Shown here in pieces: positions 8,358-17,450 of a stretch of 64,000 nt of DNA. The notes beneath the pieces were generated by a model that worked only from the letters and a program-made list of their open reading frames with translations, was not told the DNA's origin and ran no database searches. Source of the stretch: UBA1275 sp002323515. Lineage in GTDB: Bacteria; Bacteroidota; Rhodothermia; Balneolales; Balneolaceae. Position 1 is the stretch's first letter. Every line of letters starts with the position of its first letter. A program made the position numbers and the translations under genes. Where the stretch lies: positions 1 through 64,000 of the forward strand of contig CAXGAH010000014.1 in the NCBI GenBank assembly GCA_964007875.1, read 5' to 3'.

Positions 8358-8831
8358 TTATTCTACAATAAACGTTCCTTGCATTAGGGCATAATGACCT
8401 GGAAAACTGCAAATAAAGGAGTAGGTACCTGATGCCGGTGCTTCGAATTCAATAGTTGTTTCTTCACCGCCACCTAATAATATGGTGTTGACCACAACCT
8501 CAGGGGCTTCAGCTGGTACATATTCGTTGTCCCTAGCTTTCATGGCATTCATAGCAAAAGAGGCTAAATCAGTATCTGGCTGGAGTAAAACCCAGTTATG
8601 ACCCATTGCAGCTTTGGGTAATTTACCCACATGCTTTAAAGTTAACACAACAGTTTGACCCTGCATAACAGTGATTTCAGAAAGGTTAAAGCGCATTTGA
8701 TCGTTACTTTCGATAACGATTTCAACTTTGTTACTTGAATTTTCCGTCTCACTCATAGAGGATAAACTAGGAGTAAGTACAGAGGTAAATAAACTAGAGA
8801 AAGCGAATAATACACTAGGTAGTAATGTCAT
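8358..8831 (-). CDS. Azurin-type blue copper protein
   Basis: Periplasmic type I copper electron carrier. All four metal ligands are visible: His78 in GHNWVL, then Cys141, His146 and Met150 in CSFPGHYALM. Residues 1-~25 form a hydrophobic export signal with a weak basic start. The mature part (~125 residues) matches azurin in size. The only cysteine is the copper ligand, so the disulfide of Pseudomonas azurin is absent. It probably passes electrons to or from a respiratory complex or denitrification enzyme, but no such partner is in the window. It is monocistronic, with its own terminator downstream and a 358-bp divergent gap to pheA. Confidence 0.93.
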   Translation of the reverse strand: MTLLPSVLFAFSSLFTSVLTPSLSSMSETENSSNKVEIVIESNDQMRFNLSEITVMQGQTVVLTLKHVGKLPKAAMGHNWVLLQPDTDLASFAMNAMKARDNEYVPAEAPEVVVNTILLGGGEETTIEFEAPASGTYSFICSFPGHYALMQGTFIVE

Positions 8832-9189
8832 GACGATGTAATAATTAGATGAATGATTTAATAATGAATGTGAAAAATAGTGTACATCACCAACTCACCT
8901 AGCCCGAAAATTTATCGGTGTACTGAGTGTTTGATGGTGAATTATAGTCTAACAGTATATTTTGTATTATAGAATTATCAAAATACAGCCTCATTATGAA
9001 CTTTATGTGAAGAAGAAAGAAAAAAAGCTCATTTTTTCGATAGCCTATCATAGCTTTGGAATACGGATTCTGAAAGGGGAAAATTTATGCTATATTCTGC
9101 AACCGCAGCGATGATTTAATTATAAACCTACTCAAAGCTGCTAATTACACCATATAATCACCCATAATATATTCGCAGCTAATTATTCG
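8832..9189. other. Divergent intergenic region between azurin and pheA
   Basis: AT-rich, no credible ORF or RNA gene. It must hold the promoters of both azurin (-) and pheA (+), though no standard promoter is convincing. It contains one imperfect inverted repeat: 8887-8897 with 8924-8928 and 8935-8940, plus an inner CCGA/TCGG pair at 8904-8907 and 8915-8918. This could be an operator or an RNA hairpin. Confidence 0.5.
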
Positions 9190-10338
9190 ATGAAAGAAAA
9201 ACTTCATTCCATACGGGACAGACTGGATGATATAGATAAGCGTATTATCAAAGCATTAGCCCAACGTCAACAAGTAGTTAAAGAAGTAGCAGCGCTTAAA
9301 CTCGCTAATAATAGCGGAATTAGAGATCTAGAAAGAGAAGAAAAACTGCTTAGTAAAATTCGTGATTTTGCCAATGAAGAAGGCTTAGATCGATATTATG
9401 CGGAGCATTTGTTTAGAGAAATTATTACCAATTCGGTGCGATATCAAACGCATTCCTTAGTCGATCTTCAAAATAAAAATGGTCAGGGGCACATTAGAGT
9501 GAGCTATCAAGGTACCGATGGGGCATATAGCCATCTAGCGGCTATGCGACACTTTGAGGAGCGGCATAAACAAATAGATTACTACGGGTACGATACCTTT
9601 CAAGAAGCGGCTCAAGCTTTAAAAGATGAACGGGTAGATTATGCTATGTTACCCATTGAAAATACCACAGCGGGTTCTATAAATGATATTTATGATATTC
9701 TGGGAGCATCGAATCTGCATATTGTAGGAGAAGAGATCATTAAAATTGTACACTGTTTGCTGACAGTTGAACAGGTAGAAGTGAATAAGGTTAGACGTAT
9801 TTTGTCACACCCTAAAGCCATAGAACAATGCACACATTTTTTATCACGCCTTCCCAGATGTACCGTCGAATCCTATTTAGATACGGCTATTTCAGCTAAA
9901 CGTGTACTCGAGGATGGAGATTTATCCCAAGCTGCCATAGCTGGAGCTCAAGCCGCTGATTTGTACGGACTTCATATAATAGCACATGATATTGCTAATC
10001 AACAAGAGAATTATACTCGATTTGTAGTAGTATCTCGTAAGGCCATAGAACTCGATTCACAATTCCCTTCTAAAACCTCCCTCATGATGGTCACATCCCA
10101 TCAAGAGGGATCCTTGGTTGAATGTCTTAGTGTATTTCATCGGCATGGGATTAATGTGTGCAAGTTAGAATCTCGTCCACGAATGAACGAACCTTTCCGA
10201 TATTCATTCTATGTTGATATTGAAGCTAATGTGTTCGATAGTCATACGGCTGTAGCAATAGATGAATTACGAAAAGAAGCAGAAGAAGTCAAAATATTTG
10301 GTAGTTATCCAAAACAATTAAACGGTGAAAAAAGCTAG
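9190..10338 (+). CDS. pheA: Bifunctional chorismate mutase/prephenate dehydratase
   Basis: P-protein of phenylalanine biosynthesis, converting chorismate to prephenate and then phenylpyruvate. Residues 1-~85 are an AroQ-type chorismate mutase (IRDRLDDIDKRIIKALAQR start). The prephenate dehydratase domain spans ~97-275, with YQGTDGAYSHLA, the PIENTTAGSI segment and the catalytic-region NYTRFVVVS. A C-terminal ACT domain (~290-370) has the GSLVECL and ESRPR motifs that bind phenylalanine, so allosteric feedback inhibition is expected. The 382-residue length matches E. coli PheA. It stands alone, convergent with xseA. I see no leader peptide rich in Phe codons upstream. Confidence 0.95.
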   Translation: MKEKLHSIRDRLDDIDKRIIKALAQRQQVVKEVAALKLANNSGIRDLEREEKLLSKIRDFANEEGLDRYYAEHLFREIITNSVRYQTHSLVDLQNKNGQGHIRVSYQGTDGAYSHLAAMRHFEERHKQIDYYGYDTFQEAAQALKDERVDYAMLPIENTTAGSINDIYDILGASNLHIVGEEIIKIVHCLLTVEQVEVNKVRRILSHPKAIEQCTHFLSRLPRCTVESYLDTAISAKRVLEDGDLSQAAIAGAQAADLYGLHIIAHDIANQQENYTRFVVVSRKAIELDSQFPSKTSLMMVTSHQEGSLVECLSVFHRHGINVCKLESRPRMNEPFRYSFYVDIEANVFDSHTAVAIDELRKEAEEVKIFGSYPKQLNGEKS

Positions 10339-10401
10339 ACGAGCTCACACCTAAATTCAAGCGATCGTAAAACTGAGCGATTGTGATTTTGCTGATCTAA
10401 C

Positions 10402-11607
10402 TCAGCGGGTTTCTGGATTGAAACGTTTTCGACCCTGTCTAAATTCAATTTCAACAACGGATTCTGGCTTCAAGACCTCTAAATGACGGATCCATTGACC
10501 ATCTTGCCAAACTCGAGTATATCCTTTTTCCAAGGCCTCATTCGGATTTAAACGCTCCAAACGGTGCTTAAGGTTTGTGAATTTCGTCCTATTTTGCTGT
10601 ACCTGTTGGCTCAAATAATGCTCTATAGACTGGCGATTGTTTCGAACCTTCATGGTGGAAATATGCAAACGTTCCTGCACCTTTTGTAAAGCATACGATT
10701 TGGCTAAGTAGTCCACCCTTTGTTTGGCCTGGGTCCAACGTTGCTCTAAACGACGATGCAGTCTTTTGGCGTATTCGTCCAAGTCGGCTAATACATCGTC
10801 CCGATTAGGCGTCACTAGTACAGCAGCTTGAGTGGGGGTAGCTGCACGCTGATCGGCTACGAAATCTGAAATACTGAAATCGATCTCGTGGCCAACACCA
10901 CTAATAACCGGGATAGGACAGGTATAAATAGCGCGAGCGACGGACTCATCATTAAATGGCCACAGATCTTCGAGTGAACCACCACCTCGACTCACAATAA
11001 TGACTTGGATATCATTGGATTTTCCTAAAAACTCTAATGCCTTACAAATTTCTCCCGCGGCTCTCTTGCCTTGAACACTAGCATGATAGAGCGATATTTC
11101 GGCCAATGGCCATCGGGTAGATAAGGTGGATATAATGTCTTGAAAAGCGGCGGTGGTACGCGAGCTTACCACACCAATCTTGGTTGGGAAACGGGGGAGT
11201 GGTTTTTTGTGGCTCACATCAAACAGTCCTTCTTCAGCTAATTTTTTCTTTATCCTCTCAAATTCCATTTGCAGTTTACCCACGCCAACCGCTTCTACCT
11301 CTTCAATGATTAATTGATATTTCCCTTGAGGTTTGTAGACTTGTATAGACCCTCGTAGAATGACTTCTTTTCCATCTTCAAATAAGGAGGCATACCGCTG
11401 AGCTTGGGTTCTCCACATAACACAAGGTAACTGGGCTTCGGAATCTTTTAATGTACAGTAAATATGTCCGTTTGAGCTCTTCTTTACATTGCTTAATTCA
11501 CCAAGTACGCTAATGTTAGTGAAATGTTGTTCTAAGAGTACTTTAATGCGTTGGGTTAGTTCGCTAACCTTTGGGATATTTTTCTGTGGTGTTTCAAATA
11601 AATCCAT
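10402..11607 (-). CDS. xseA: Exodeoxyribonuclease VII large subunit
   Basis: Large subunit of the ExoVII single-strand nuclease used in mismatch repair and DNA damage processing. An N-terminal OB-fold (~10-105, ISVLGELSNVKKSSNGHIYCTLKD) precedes the catalytic core with GVVSSRTTAAFQDI, the VIIVSRGGGSLEDLWPFNDE segment and GVGHEIDFSISDFVADQRA. The coiled-coil C-terminal half (~270-370) binds the small subunit. At 401 residues it is close to the typical length. No xseB follows: only 63 bp separate its stop from the convergent pheA, so the small subunit must be encoded elsewhere. Confidence 0.95.
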   Translation of the reverse strand: MDLFETPQKNIPKVSELTQRIKVLLEQHFTNISVLGELSNVKKSSNGHIYCTLKDSEAQLPCVMWRTQAQRYASLFEDGKEVILRGSIQVYKPQGKYQLIIEEVEAVGVGKLQMEFERIKKKLAEEGLFDVSHKKPLPRFPTKIGVVSSRTTAAFQDIISTLSTRWPLAEISLYHASVQGKRAAGEICKALEFLGKSNDIQVIIVSRGGGSLEDLWPFNDESVARAIYTCPIPVISGVGHEIDFSISDFVADQRAATPTQAAVLVTPNRDDVLADLDEYAKRLHRRLEQRWTQAKQRVDYLAKSYALQKVQERLHISTMKVRNNRQSIEHYLSQQVQQNRTKFTNLKHRLERLNPNEALEKGYTRVWQDGQWIRHLEVLKPESVVEIEFRQGRKRFNPETR

Positions 11608-11726
11608 GTCTTAAGATAGCAATTCTTAGATGTTTCTACATCCTTTGCTTTGTTCTATGTATATTTACGCTAACTAAGTACTCATTTACCCTTACCCATT
11701 TACATTAAGCCTGCTTAGGTACGAAC

Positions 11727-13007
11727 ATGCTGCTAAAAAATCTACGAATTGTAACATCCACTACCTTAAATGACCAAACTCAGAATATTCGAATAACGGA
11801 TGGATTAATAGCTGAAATTGGACCTAAATTAAGTGCTCAAGATGGCGAGCAAGTTCATAATTTTCAAGGGGCCTATATGAGTCCTGGTTGGATGGATATG
11901 CATGTTCATTTACGTGAACCAGGATACGAGCATAAAGAAACTATCGTTCAAGGATGTGCCGCTGCTGCTTTTGGTGGATTTACGGCAGTCGCTTGTATGC
12001 CGAATACCAACCCGCCCATACACACGCGAGATGTGGTCGAATACATCATATCCAAAGCTAAGGAAACCCCGGTAGATGTACATCCCATTGGATGTGTAAC
12101 CAAACATAGAAAGGGGGAGAGTATAGCTGAAATGGCAGATATGAAAAAGGGTGGAGCAGTTGCTTTTAGTGATGATGGAGATCCTGTGTACGATGCACAG
12201 GTTATGCGAATAGCCTTAGAGTATTCCTCTATGCTCGATGCTCCAATTATTAATCATGAAGAAGATTTAAGCTTATCCAGACCTGGACACATGAATGAGG
12301 GGGCTGTTTCTACGAGATTAGGAGTAGATGGCACCCCAGGCATAGCGGAAGAAGTCATGATAGCTCGTGATATATTACTTGCTGAATATACCGGAGGCCA
12401 CGTTCATGTAGCTCACATCAGTACGGCAGAAGGGGTTGATTTGGTCCGAAAAGCCAAAGCCAAAGGGATTCCAGTAACTACGGAGGTATGCCCTCATCAT
12501 TTCCATTTGACCGATGAAGAGGTCGAGAAAACCAACTTTAGTACTAATGTAAAAATGCATCCACCATTGCGTACGCAGCACGACGTAGATGCCATGATAA
12601 AGGGATTAAAGGATGGTACTATCGATGTGATTTGTACCGATCATGCCCCACATGCCATAGATGAAAAAGAAGTGGAATTTAACTATGCTCCTAATGGTAT
12701 AATCGGGCTAGAAACAGCCTGGGCGATTACCAACGAGCAACTTTTCGCTCCAGGCCATCTTAGCTTGACATCCTTGATTGATAAGTTATGCGATCAACCT
12801 CGGAAAATTTTACGCTTGGAAGTCCCCCAAATTGTACCGGGTTCGTTAGCCAATTTGACCATCTTTAATGCCGATGAGCAGTGGGTTTTTGATGATAAAA
12901 ATGTGCACTCAAAATCCCAAAATTCTCCTTACTTAAACAGGAATATGATTGGCCGTGCTGTGGCTATTGTGAACAAAGGCCAGTTACAACTAAACACGTT
13001 AAAATAA
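11727..13007 (+). CDS. pyrC: Dihydroorotase (class I type)
   Basis: Closes carbamoyl aspartate to dihydroorotate in de novo pyrimidine synthesis. The zinc motif DMHVHLREPG places metal ligands at His59 and His61. The later metal and catalytic segments are PIINHEED, HVHVAHISTAEG and the CTDHAPH motif holding the catalytic Asp. The 426-residue length and the REPGYEHKE substrate segment fit the bacterial PyrC of Bacillus/Bacteroidota type. The gene begins 120 bp from the divergent xseA and is followed 11 bp later by a secreted nuclease-like gene, so those two probably share a transcript. Confidence 0.95.
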   Translation: MLLKNLRIVTSTTLNDQTQNIRITDGLIAEIGPKLSAQDGEQVHNFQGAYMSPGWMDMHVHLREPGYEHKETIVQGCAAAAFGGFTAVACMPNTNPPIHTRDVVEYIISKAKETPVDVHPIGCVTKHRKGESIAEMADMKKGGAVAFSDDGDPVYDAQVMRIALEYSSMLDAPIINHEEDLSLSRPGHMNEGAVSTRLGVDGTPGIAEEVMIARDILLAEYTGGHVHVAHISTAEGVDLVRKAKAKGIPVTTEVCPHHFHLTDEEVEKTNFSTNVKMHPPLRTQHDVDAMIKGLKDGTIDVICTDHAPHAIDEKEVEFNYAPNGIIGLETAWAITNEQLFAPGHLSLTSLIDKLCDQPRKILRLEVPQIVPGSLANLTIFNADEQWVFDDKNVHSKSQNSPYLNRNMIGRAVAIVNKGQLQLNTLK

Positions 13008-13018
13008 GCTGAGTACTC

Positions 13019-14626
13019 GTGAACCTAAAAATCTCTACATCAAAAAAAACTACATTACTATTTGTCCTGCTCCTTGTACTCACCGTCCAAAATAGTAGTA
13101 CAAATCCACGGGCTCAAAGTGCATCAACCAGTTATAGCTTGGTGACGTATAATGTTGAAAATCTGTTTGATGCAGATGGCGTGGCCGTTTATTCTGATTA
13201 TCTGCCAACCGATCGGCAAGGGAATTCGCAATACTCACCAGCGGATGTATATACCAAAATTAGCCATATTATAGAGGTGCTTAAGGAATATGAAGACGGT
13301 GCGGGGCCCGATATCGTAACCTTAGTAGAGTTGGAAAGTGATCACACACCAAGGGACAATGGATTTGCGGACCCGGCTGATTTTTTAGGGCAGTATGCGT
13401 ATACCACCCTCCAGCGTATGTTAAACGAAGAGTTTGACGAACAAGTCGCGCAACTACCTTCTGAGTGGTTACTGCTTAAAGGAATGCAGGATGCCCTGTT
13501 AGGGCCTTATGAGTTGGAGGTAGGGGAGCCCAGTCTCGGCGCTTCAGGCAAGCCTGAAAGTGTCCAGAAGAATGTGGTGTACTCTAAATATCCCATTTTA
13601 CGCGAAAAAACCCGTGTACACCCTACCGAACGTGCGCGGCCAATTTTAGAGGTGTGGATAGACTTGGACGGAGATGAGCTAGGAGTTTTTGTGAATCATT
13701 GGAAATCAGGGGCTGGTAGCGAAGAAATGGAAAGGGTACGTGTTGGAAACGCAAAGGTCTTAAAGGCTCGGATTGCACAACTTTTTGAAGAAAATCCTAT
13801 GGCCGATTTGGTCCTCGCAGGTGATTTTAATGCTGACTACAATCAAAAAACAAGATACGGATTTGCCGAAACTGCTTTGCAGGATATCCTGCAGGTACAA
13901 GGAGATGAAGCTTTAGTGGTCGATGCTGCTAAGAAAATGCAACCCCTATGGTATAATTTGTGGTATGAGTGGCCTATTGATCAGCGTGGATCGGATACCT
14001 ATCGCGGGTATTGGGGTACTCTTATGCAGCTCATTGTATCCAACGGAATGTACAACAATCAAGGCCTTTCTTATGTAAATCAAAGTTTCAATGTCGATGA
14101 TTTTGGCTTTAATACATATTCTGTCTCCGGCATGCCTAAGCGGTGGTCATCGTTTGCTACAGGAAGTGGGTATTCAGATCATTTACCTTTATCCATGCTT
14201 ATCACAAAAGCTCAAGGGCCCTTTGAAGGTCCTTTCGGTTCGAACGACGATCATTTGTGGCAAGCTATTGCTGTAGAGTATATATTCCCCGAACAGCTGA
14301 TGGATTCTCAAGCTTTTGAAAGTGGTGAGGCATACCGTGATATGCGCTACTACGATCAGTATTTTAAACTCGAAGGCCAGTTAGGCACAGATGGCAAAGT
14401 CTTGGTAATGGGAACTAAAATCGATGTGTATGCTCCAGCCTTTAATTTTGGTGATTTTGCAAAGCAGCTTATCCATCAAACGGTAGCGGATCAAGCGGTG
14501 GCGGACCAAACAGATGAAGCAGATAGCATACCGATAGAGTTTATTGGAAGATGGTCTCAATATAGAGGCAATTGGCAGTTTGTGATAGAATCGGAGACCT
14601 TTGTTCAGCCATTACCAGGAAAGTAA
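13019..14626 (+). CDS. Secreted endonuclease/exonuclease/phosphatase-family protein
   Basis: Predicted extracytoplasmic Mg2+-dependent phosphodiesterase or nuclease of the EEP superfamily. Residues 1-~33 are a signal peptide (basic start, LLFVLLLVLTV core). Family motifs appear in order: YNVENLFD (Asn45), the metal glutamate in TLVELES, NHWKSGAG with the catalytic His, LAGDFNAD, and the terminal SDHLPL Asp-His pair near residue 385. About 140 residues follow the core without a recognised domain and include a small imperfect VADQ repeat near 490-500. The start is a GTG 11 bp after pyrC; I see no better ATG before the signal peptide. Substrate unknown, possibly extracellular DNA or a phospholipid/phosphate ester. 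Confidence 0.82.
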   Translation: MNLKISTSKKTTLLFVLLLVLTVQNSSTNPRAQSASTSYSLVTYNVENLFDADGVAVYSDYLPTDRQGNSQYSPADVYTKISHIIEVLKEYEDGAGPDIVTLVELESDHTPRDNGFADPADFLGQYAYTTLQRMLNEEFDEQVAQLPSEWLLLKGMQDALLGPYELEVGEPSLGASGKPESVQKNVVYSKYPILREKTRVHPTERARPILEVWIDLDGDELGVFVNHWKSGAGSEEMERVRVGNAKVLKARIAQLFEENPMADLVLAGDFNADYNQKTRYGFAETALQDILQVQGDEALVVDAAKKMQPLWYNLWYEWPIDQRGSDTYRGYWGTLMQLIVSNGMYNNQGLSYVNQSFNVDDFGFNTYSVSGMPKRWSSFATGSGYSDHLPLSMLITKAQGPFEGPFGSNDDHLWQAIAVEYIFPEQLMDSQAFESGEAYRDMRYYDQYFKLEGQLGTDGKVLVMGTKIDVYAPAFNFGDFAKQLIHQTVADQAVADQTDEADSIPIEFIGRWSQYRGNWQFVIESETFVQPLPGK

Positions 14627-14637
14627 CACACGCTCCT

Positions 14638-15417
14638 ATGATTTTAGCTATTGAAAGTAGTTCATCGGTATGTTCCGTTAGCCTGCAAACGGAATCTGGA
14701 CACATCATTGATCGGTGGACCGAAGGACGTGCTGAGCATTCAAAGAAATTAGTGCTGTTCATTGGTGAACTTTTGGAAGAGGCTTCAGGATCGATTGAAC
14801 AGGGGCTTAGTATGCTGCAGAAAGTGATTATCAGTAATGGTCCTGGGTCTTATACAGGTCTTAGAATTGCAGGAAGCGCACTCAGGGGTGTGCTTTTCAA
14901 TCGGAAAGTGGACGTTTTGGCCGCTTCTACCTTAGCCAGTATTACCTGCTCAATCTTTAAAGTAAAAGAAGAGTGGCCTTCTTGGGACATACTAGACCTG
15001 GCTTGCATTCGGTCAAACTATGCTGGAATTCAGGCGGTTGAATCGGTCATTCATGCAGTCATTGATGCTCGTGGGGGGTTTAGTTACTACCAACCCTTCT
15101 TGTTGGAGCAATCGGGGCTAATGGCCTTGGCTGATCCAAAAAGAGTGGCGAATTCAACGATACAATCTGCATTAAACTCCAATGAACCATCGTTCATAGT
15201 TGGGTCAGGATTGGCTAATTTTACTGTGGGAGAGTCTAAGCCCGTTCAAGAAGAAATGGAAAAACGAAAGCAGTTTTTTCATGCAAGAAATCTACTTACG
15301 CTGCTTCATTTGCCCTCAGAAACAGGTCTAAGGTCTATTATGATTGATAAGCTCGAACCCTATTACTTAGGGAATAACCAGGTCAATAATACTTTTATAA
15401 CCACGCTAAAGGACTGA
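14638..15417 (+). CDS. tsaB: tRNA threonylcarbamoyladenosine complex subunit TsaB
   Basis: TsaB partners TsaD, TsaE and TsaC in making t6A37 in ANN-decoding tRNAs. It is an ASKHA-fold scaffold without its own kinase activity. The N-terminal MILAIESSSSVCSVSL and the signature NGPGSYTGLRIA region (about residues 70-82 from this start) are diagnostic. The ATG at 14638 gives 259 residues; an upstream TTG frame would overlap the nuclease gene by 55 bp and is unlikely. It starts 11 bp after the preceding stop, so it may be part of the pyrC transcript. Confidence 0.92.
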   Translation: MILAIESSSSVCSVSLQTESGHIIDRWTEGRAEHSKKLVLFIGELLEEASGSIEQGLSMLQKVIISNGPGSYTGLRIAGSALRGVLFNRKVDVLAASTLASITCSIFKVKEEWPSWDILDLACIRSNYAGIQAVESVIHAVIDARGGFSYYQPFLLEQSGLMALADPKRVANSTIQSALNSNEPSFIVGSGLANFTVGESKPVQEEMEKRKQFFHARNLLTLLHLPSETGLRSIMIDKLEPYYLGNNQVNNTFITTLKD

Positions 15418-15518
15418 CCAGCAGCAGTGTTGCTTACGATAGTATTGGCTGAATGCTTTTAATTCACTATTGACCCCAATATTCACTATTTTTACTTAAT
15501 TAAATTGTACAGAACATT

Positions 15519-16364
15519 ATGGCTTGGTTTAAACGCAAAGACAACAATATTCAAACGGCCACCCCTAAAGAAATGCCGGAAGGGGTTTGGATAAAAGTTC
15601 CAACTACCGGTGAGATGATTCATAAAAGAGAACTCGAGCATCACTTGTATGTGGATCCTGTGAGTGATTATCATTTTAAAATAGGCTCAAAAGAGTATTT
15701 CGATCTACTACTTGAGGGAAGGTACACCGAATTAGGAGCCGACATTCTGCCAACGGATCCACTAGATTTCACTGATAGAAAGAAATACAAAGACCGTCTC
15801 AAACAAACTCAGGAAAAAACTGGACTCACTGACGCAATTCGAATTGGTACGGGAACAATGAATGGTATCTCCATAGTGGTGGGGTGCATGGATTTTAGTT
15901 TTATAGGTGGAAGTATGGGGTCTGTAGTAGGTGAGCGTCTAGGTGTAGCCATCGACTATGCGCGAGAGAAAAAAATACCCCTAATTATAATATCCCAAAC
16001 AGGGGGCGCCAGAATGATGGAGAGCGTTCTAAGTTTAATGCAAATGGCTAAAACATCGGCTAAATTAGCACAGTTATCTGAAGCAGATATCCCCTATGTT
16101 TCGTACATGACCAATCCTACGACAGGAGGAGTTACTGCTAGCTATGCTATGCTAGGAGACTTTAATATAGCTGAACCTGGGGCTTTAATTGGCTTTGCTG
16201 GTCCACGCGTGATTCGCCAAACTATTGGTCGTGACCTGCCCGATGGATTTCAGACTTCCGAATACTTATTAGATCATGGATTCTTAGATTTTATAGTATC
16301 TCGTAAAGAGATGAAAAACAAGCTAACCGAACTGTTCCAGCTGCTTGGTTTTAGCGCTTCCTAG
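15519..16364 (+). CDS. accD: Acetyl-CoA carboxylase carboxyltransferase beta subunit (zinc-less)
   Basis: Beta half of the carboxyltransferase that moves CO2 from biotin carboxyl carrier protein to acetyl-CoA, forming malonyl-CoA for fatty-acid synthesis. The crotonase-type core (~85-275) has SGGARMMES-like QTGGARMMESVLSLMQM and TNPTTGGVTASYAMLGD, with GFAGPRVI further on. The N-terminal region aligns with the E. coli zinc ribbon, but all four cysteines are replaced: Val27, Thr30, Asp46 and Ser49 stand where E. coli has Cys27, 30, 46 and 49. The surrounding W-I-K-x-P and YH residues are kept, so the ribbon fold may persist without metal. No accA is adjacent. Confidence 0.95.
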   Translation: MAWFKRKDNNIQTATPKEMPEGVWIKVPTTGEMIHKRELEHHLYVDPVSDYHFKIGSKEYFDLLLEGRYTELGADILPTDPLDFTDRKKYKDRLKQTQEKTGLTDAIRIGTGTMNGISIVVGCMDFSFIGGSMGSVVGERLGVAIDYAREKKIPLIIISQTGGARMMESVLSLMQMAKTSAKLAQLSEADIPYVSYMTNPTTGGVTASYAMLGDFNIAEPGALIGFAGPRVIRQTIGRDLPDGFQTSEYLLDHGFLDFIVSRKEMKNKLTELFQLLGFSAS

Positions 16365-16442
16365 TTCCAACTAGCTTCGTACGCAGGCCTACCCACTAAG
16401 ACATATAAATATAGGTTAAGTCCTCACTAACACCGAATAATT

Positions 16443-17450
16443 ATGAGATTCGCAGATTACGCCAAAATTTATGTCACTGCTGGAAAAGGAGGAGATGGTT
16501 GTGCTCACTTTAGGCGAGAGAAATATGTTCCAAAAGGGGGTCCTGACGGGGGTGATGGAGGAAAGGGGGGAGATGTAGTGTTAGTGGGAAGGCATCAATT
16601 AAATACATTACTGGATTTACGATATAAAAAGTTTATCAAGTCTAGCAAAGGGGATAATGGATTAGGAAGTCGAAAAACAGGGTCTTCAGGCTCACATACT
16701 CGTTTGGAAGTACCTTTAGGAACCGTTGCAATTGATGCAGATTCCAGAGAACGAGTGGGTGAAATCACCGAGGAAGGCCAAGAGTTAATTATCGCGAAAG
16801 GTGGAAGAGGAGGTTTGGGAAATTGGCACTTCAAAAGTTCTACACGACAAAGCCCTACTTATGCCCAAGAAGGTAAAGAGGGAGAAGAGCGAACCGTTGA
16901 GTTGGAGTTGAAACTCATCGCCGATGTGGGCTTGGTAGGCTTCCCAAATGCAGGTAAAAGCACTTTATTATCGGTATTATCGGAGGCCAGACCAAAAATT
17001 GCGGATTATCCCTTTACCACACTAGAGCCGAATTTAGGCGTGGTAAGTTTTTCGGATTACCGTAGTTTTGTAATGGCGGATATACCTGGAATTATAGAAG
17101 AAGCTCACAAGGGAAAAGGATTAGGAGCGCAGTTTCTACGCCATATTGAACGAAATAATGTGCTCTTATTCATATTGAGTGTAGAATCAGATGTTTGTTA
17201 TGAATACGAAGCAATACTCAATGAATTACGAGCATACCGCAAGGATCTTTTGGATAAACCAAAAATAATTGCCTTGTCCAAAATGGATATAAAACAAGAC
17301 TTTAAGTTAAAAAAAGATTTGCGTTTGCCTAAAGATATTCCCGTTATTCCTATATCATCGGCCACTGGGTATGGCCTCGATCAGTTAAGAGAAGAACTTT
17401 GGAAGGGAATACAACATGCAAGAGAGCAAGAACAAACAGAAAGCAGCTAG
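16443..17450 (+). CDS. obgE: Obg/CgtA GTPase
   Basis: Essential ribosome-assembly and stress GTPase acting on the 50S subunit. A glycine-rich Obg domain (~1-158, with GKGGDGCAHFRREK and PDGGDGGKGGDVV) is followed by a G domain: G1 GFPNAGKST at about 166-174, switch region with the FTTLEPNLG segment, G3 DIPGIIEEAHKGKGLG and G4 LSKMD (an SKMD variant of NKxD). There is no extended C-terminal OCT domain; the protein ends at 335 residues. Its last 35 bp overlap the start of the dprA remnant in another frame. Confidence 0.95.
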   Translation: MRFADYAKIYVTAGKGGDGCAHFRREKYVPKGGPDGGDGGKGGDVVLVGRHQLNTLLDLRYKKFIKSSKGDNGLGSRKTGSSGSHTRLEVPLGTVAIDADSRERVGEITEEGQELIIAKGGRGGLGNWHFKSSTRQSPTYAQEGKEGEERTVELELKLIADVGLVGFPNAGKSTLLSVLSEARPKIADYPFTTLEPNLGVVSFSDYRSFVMADIPGIIEEAHKGKGLGAQFLRHIERNNVLLFILSVESDVCYEYEAILNELRAYRKDLLDKPKIIALSKMDIKQDFKLKKDLRLPKDIPVIPISSATGYGLDQLREELWKGIQHAREQEQTESS

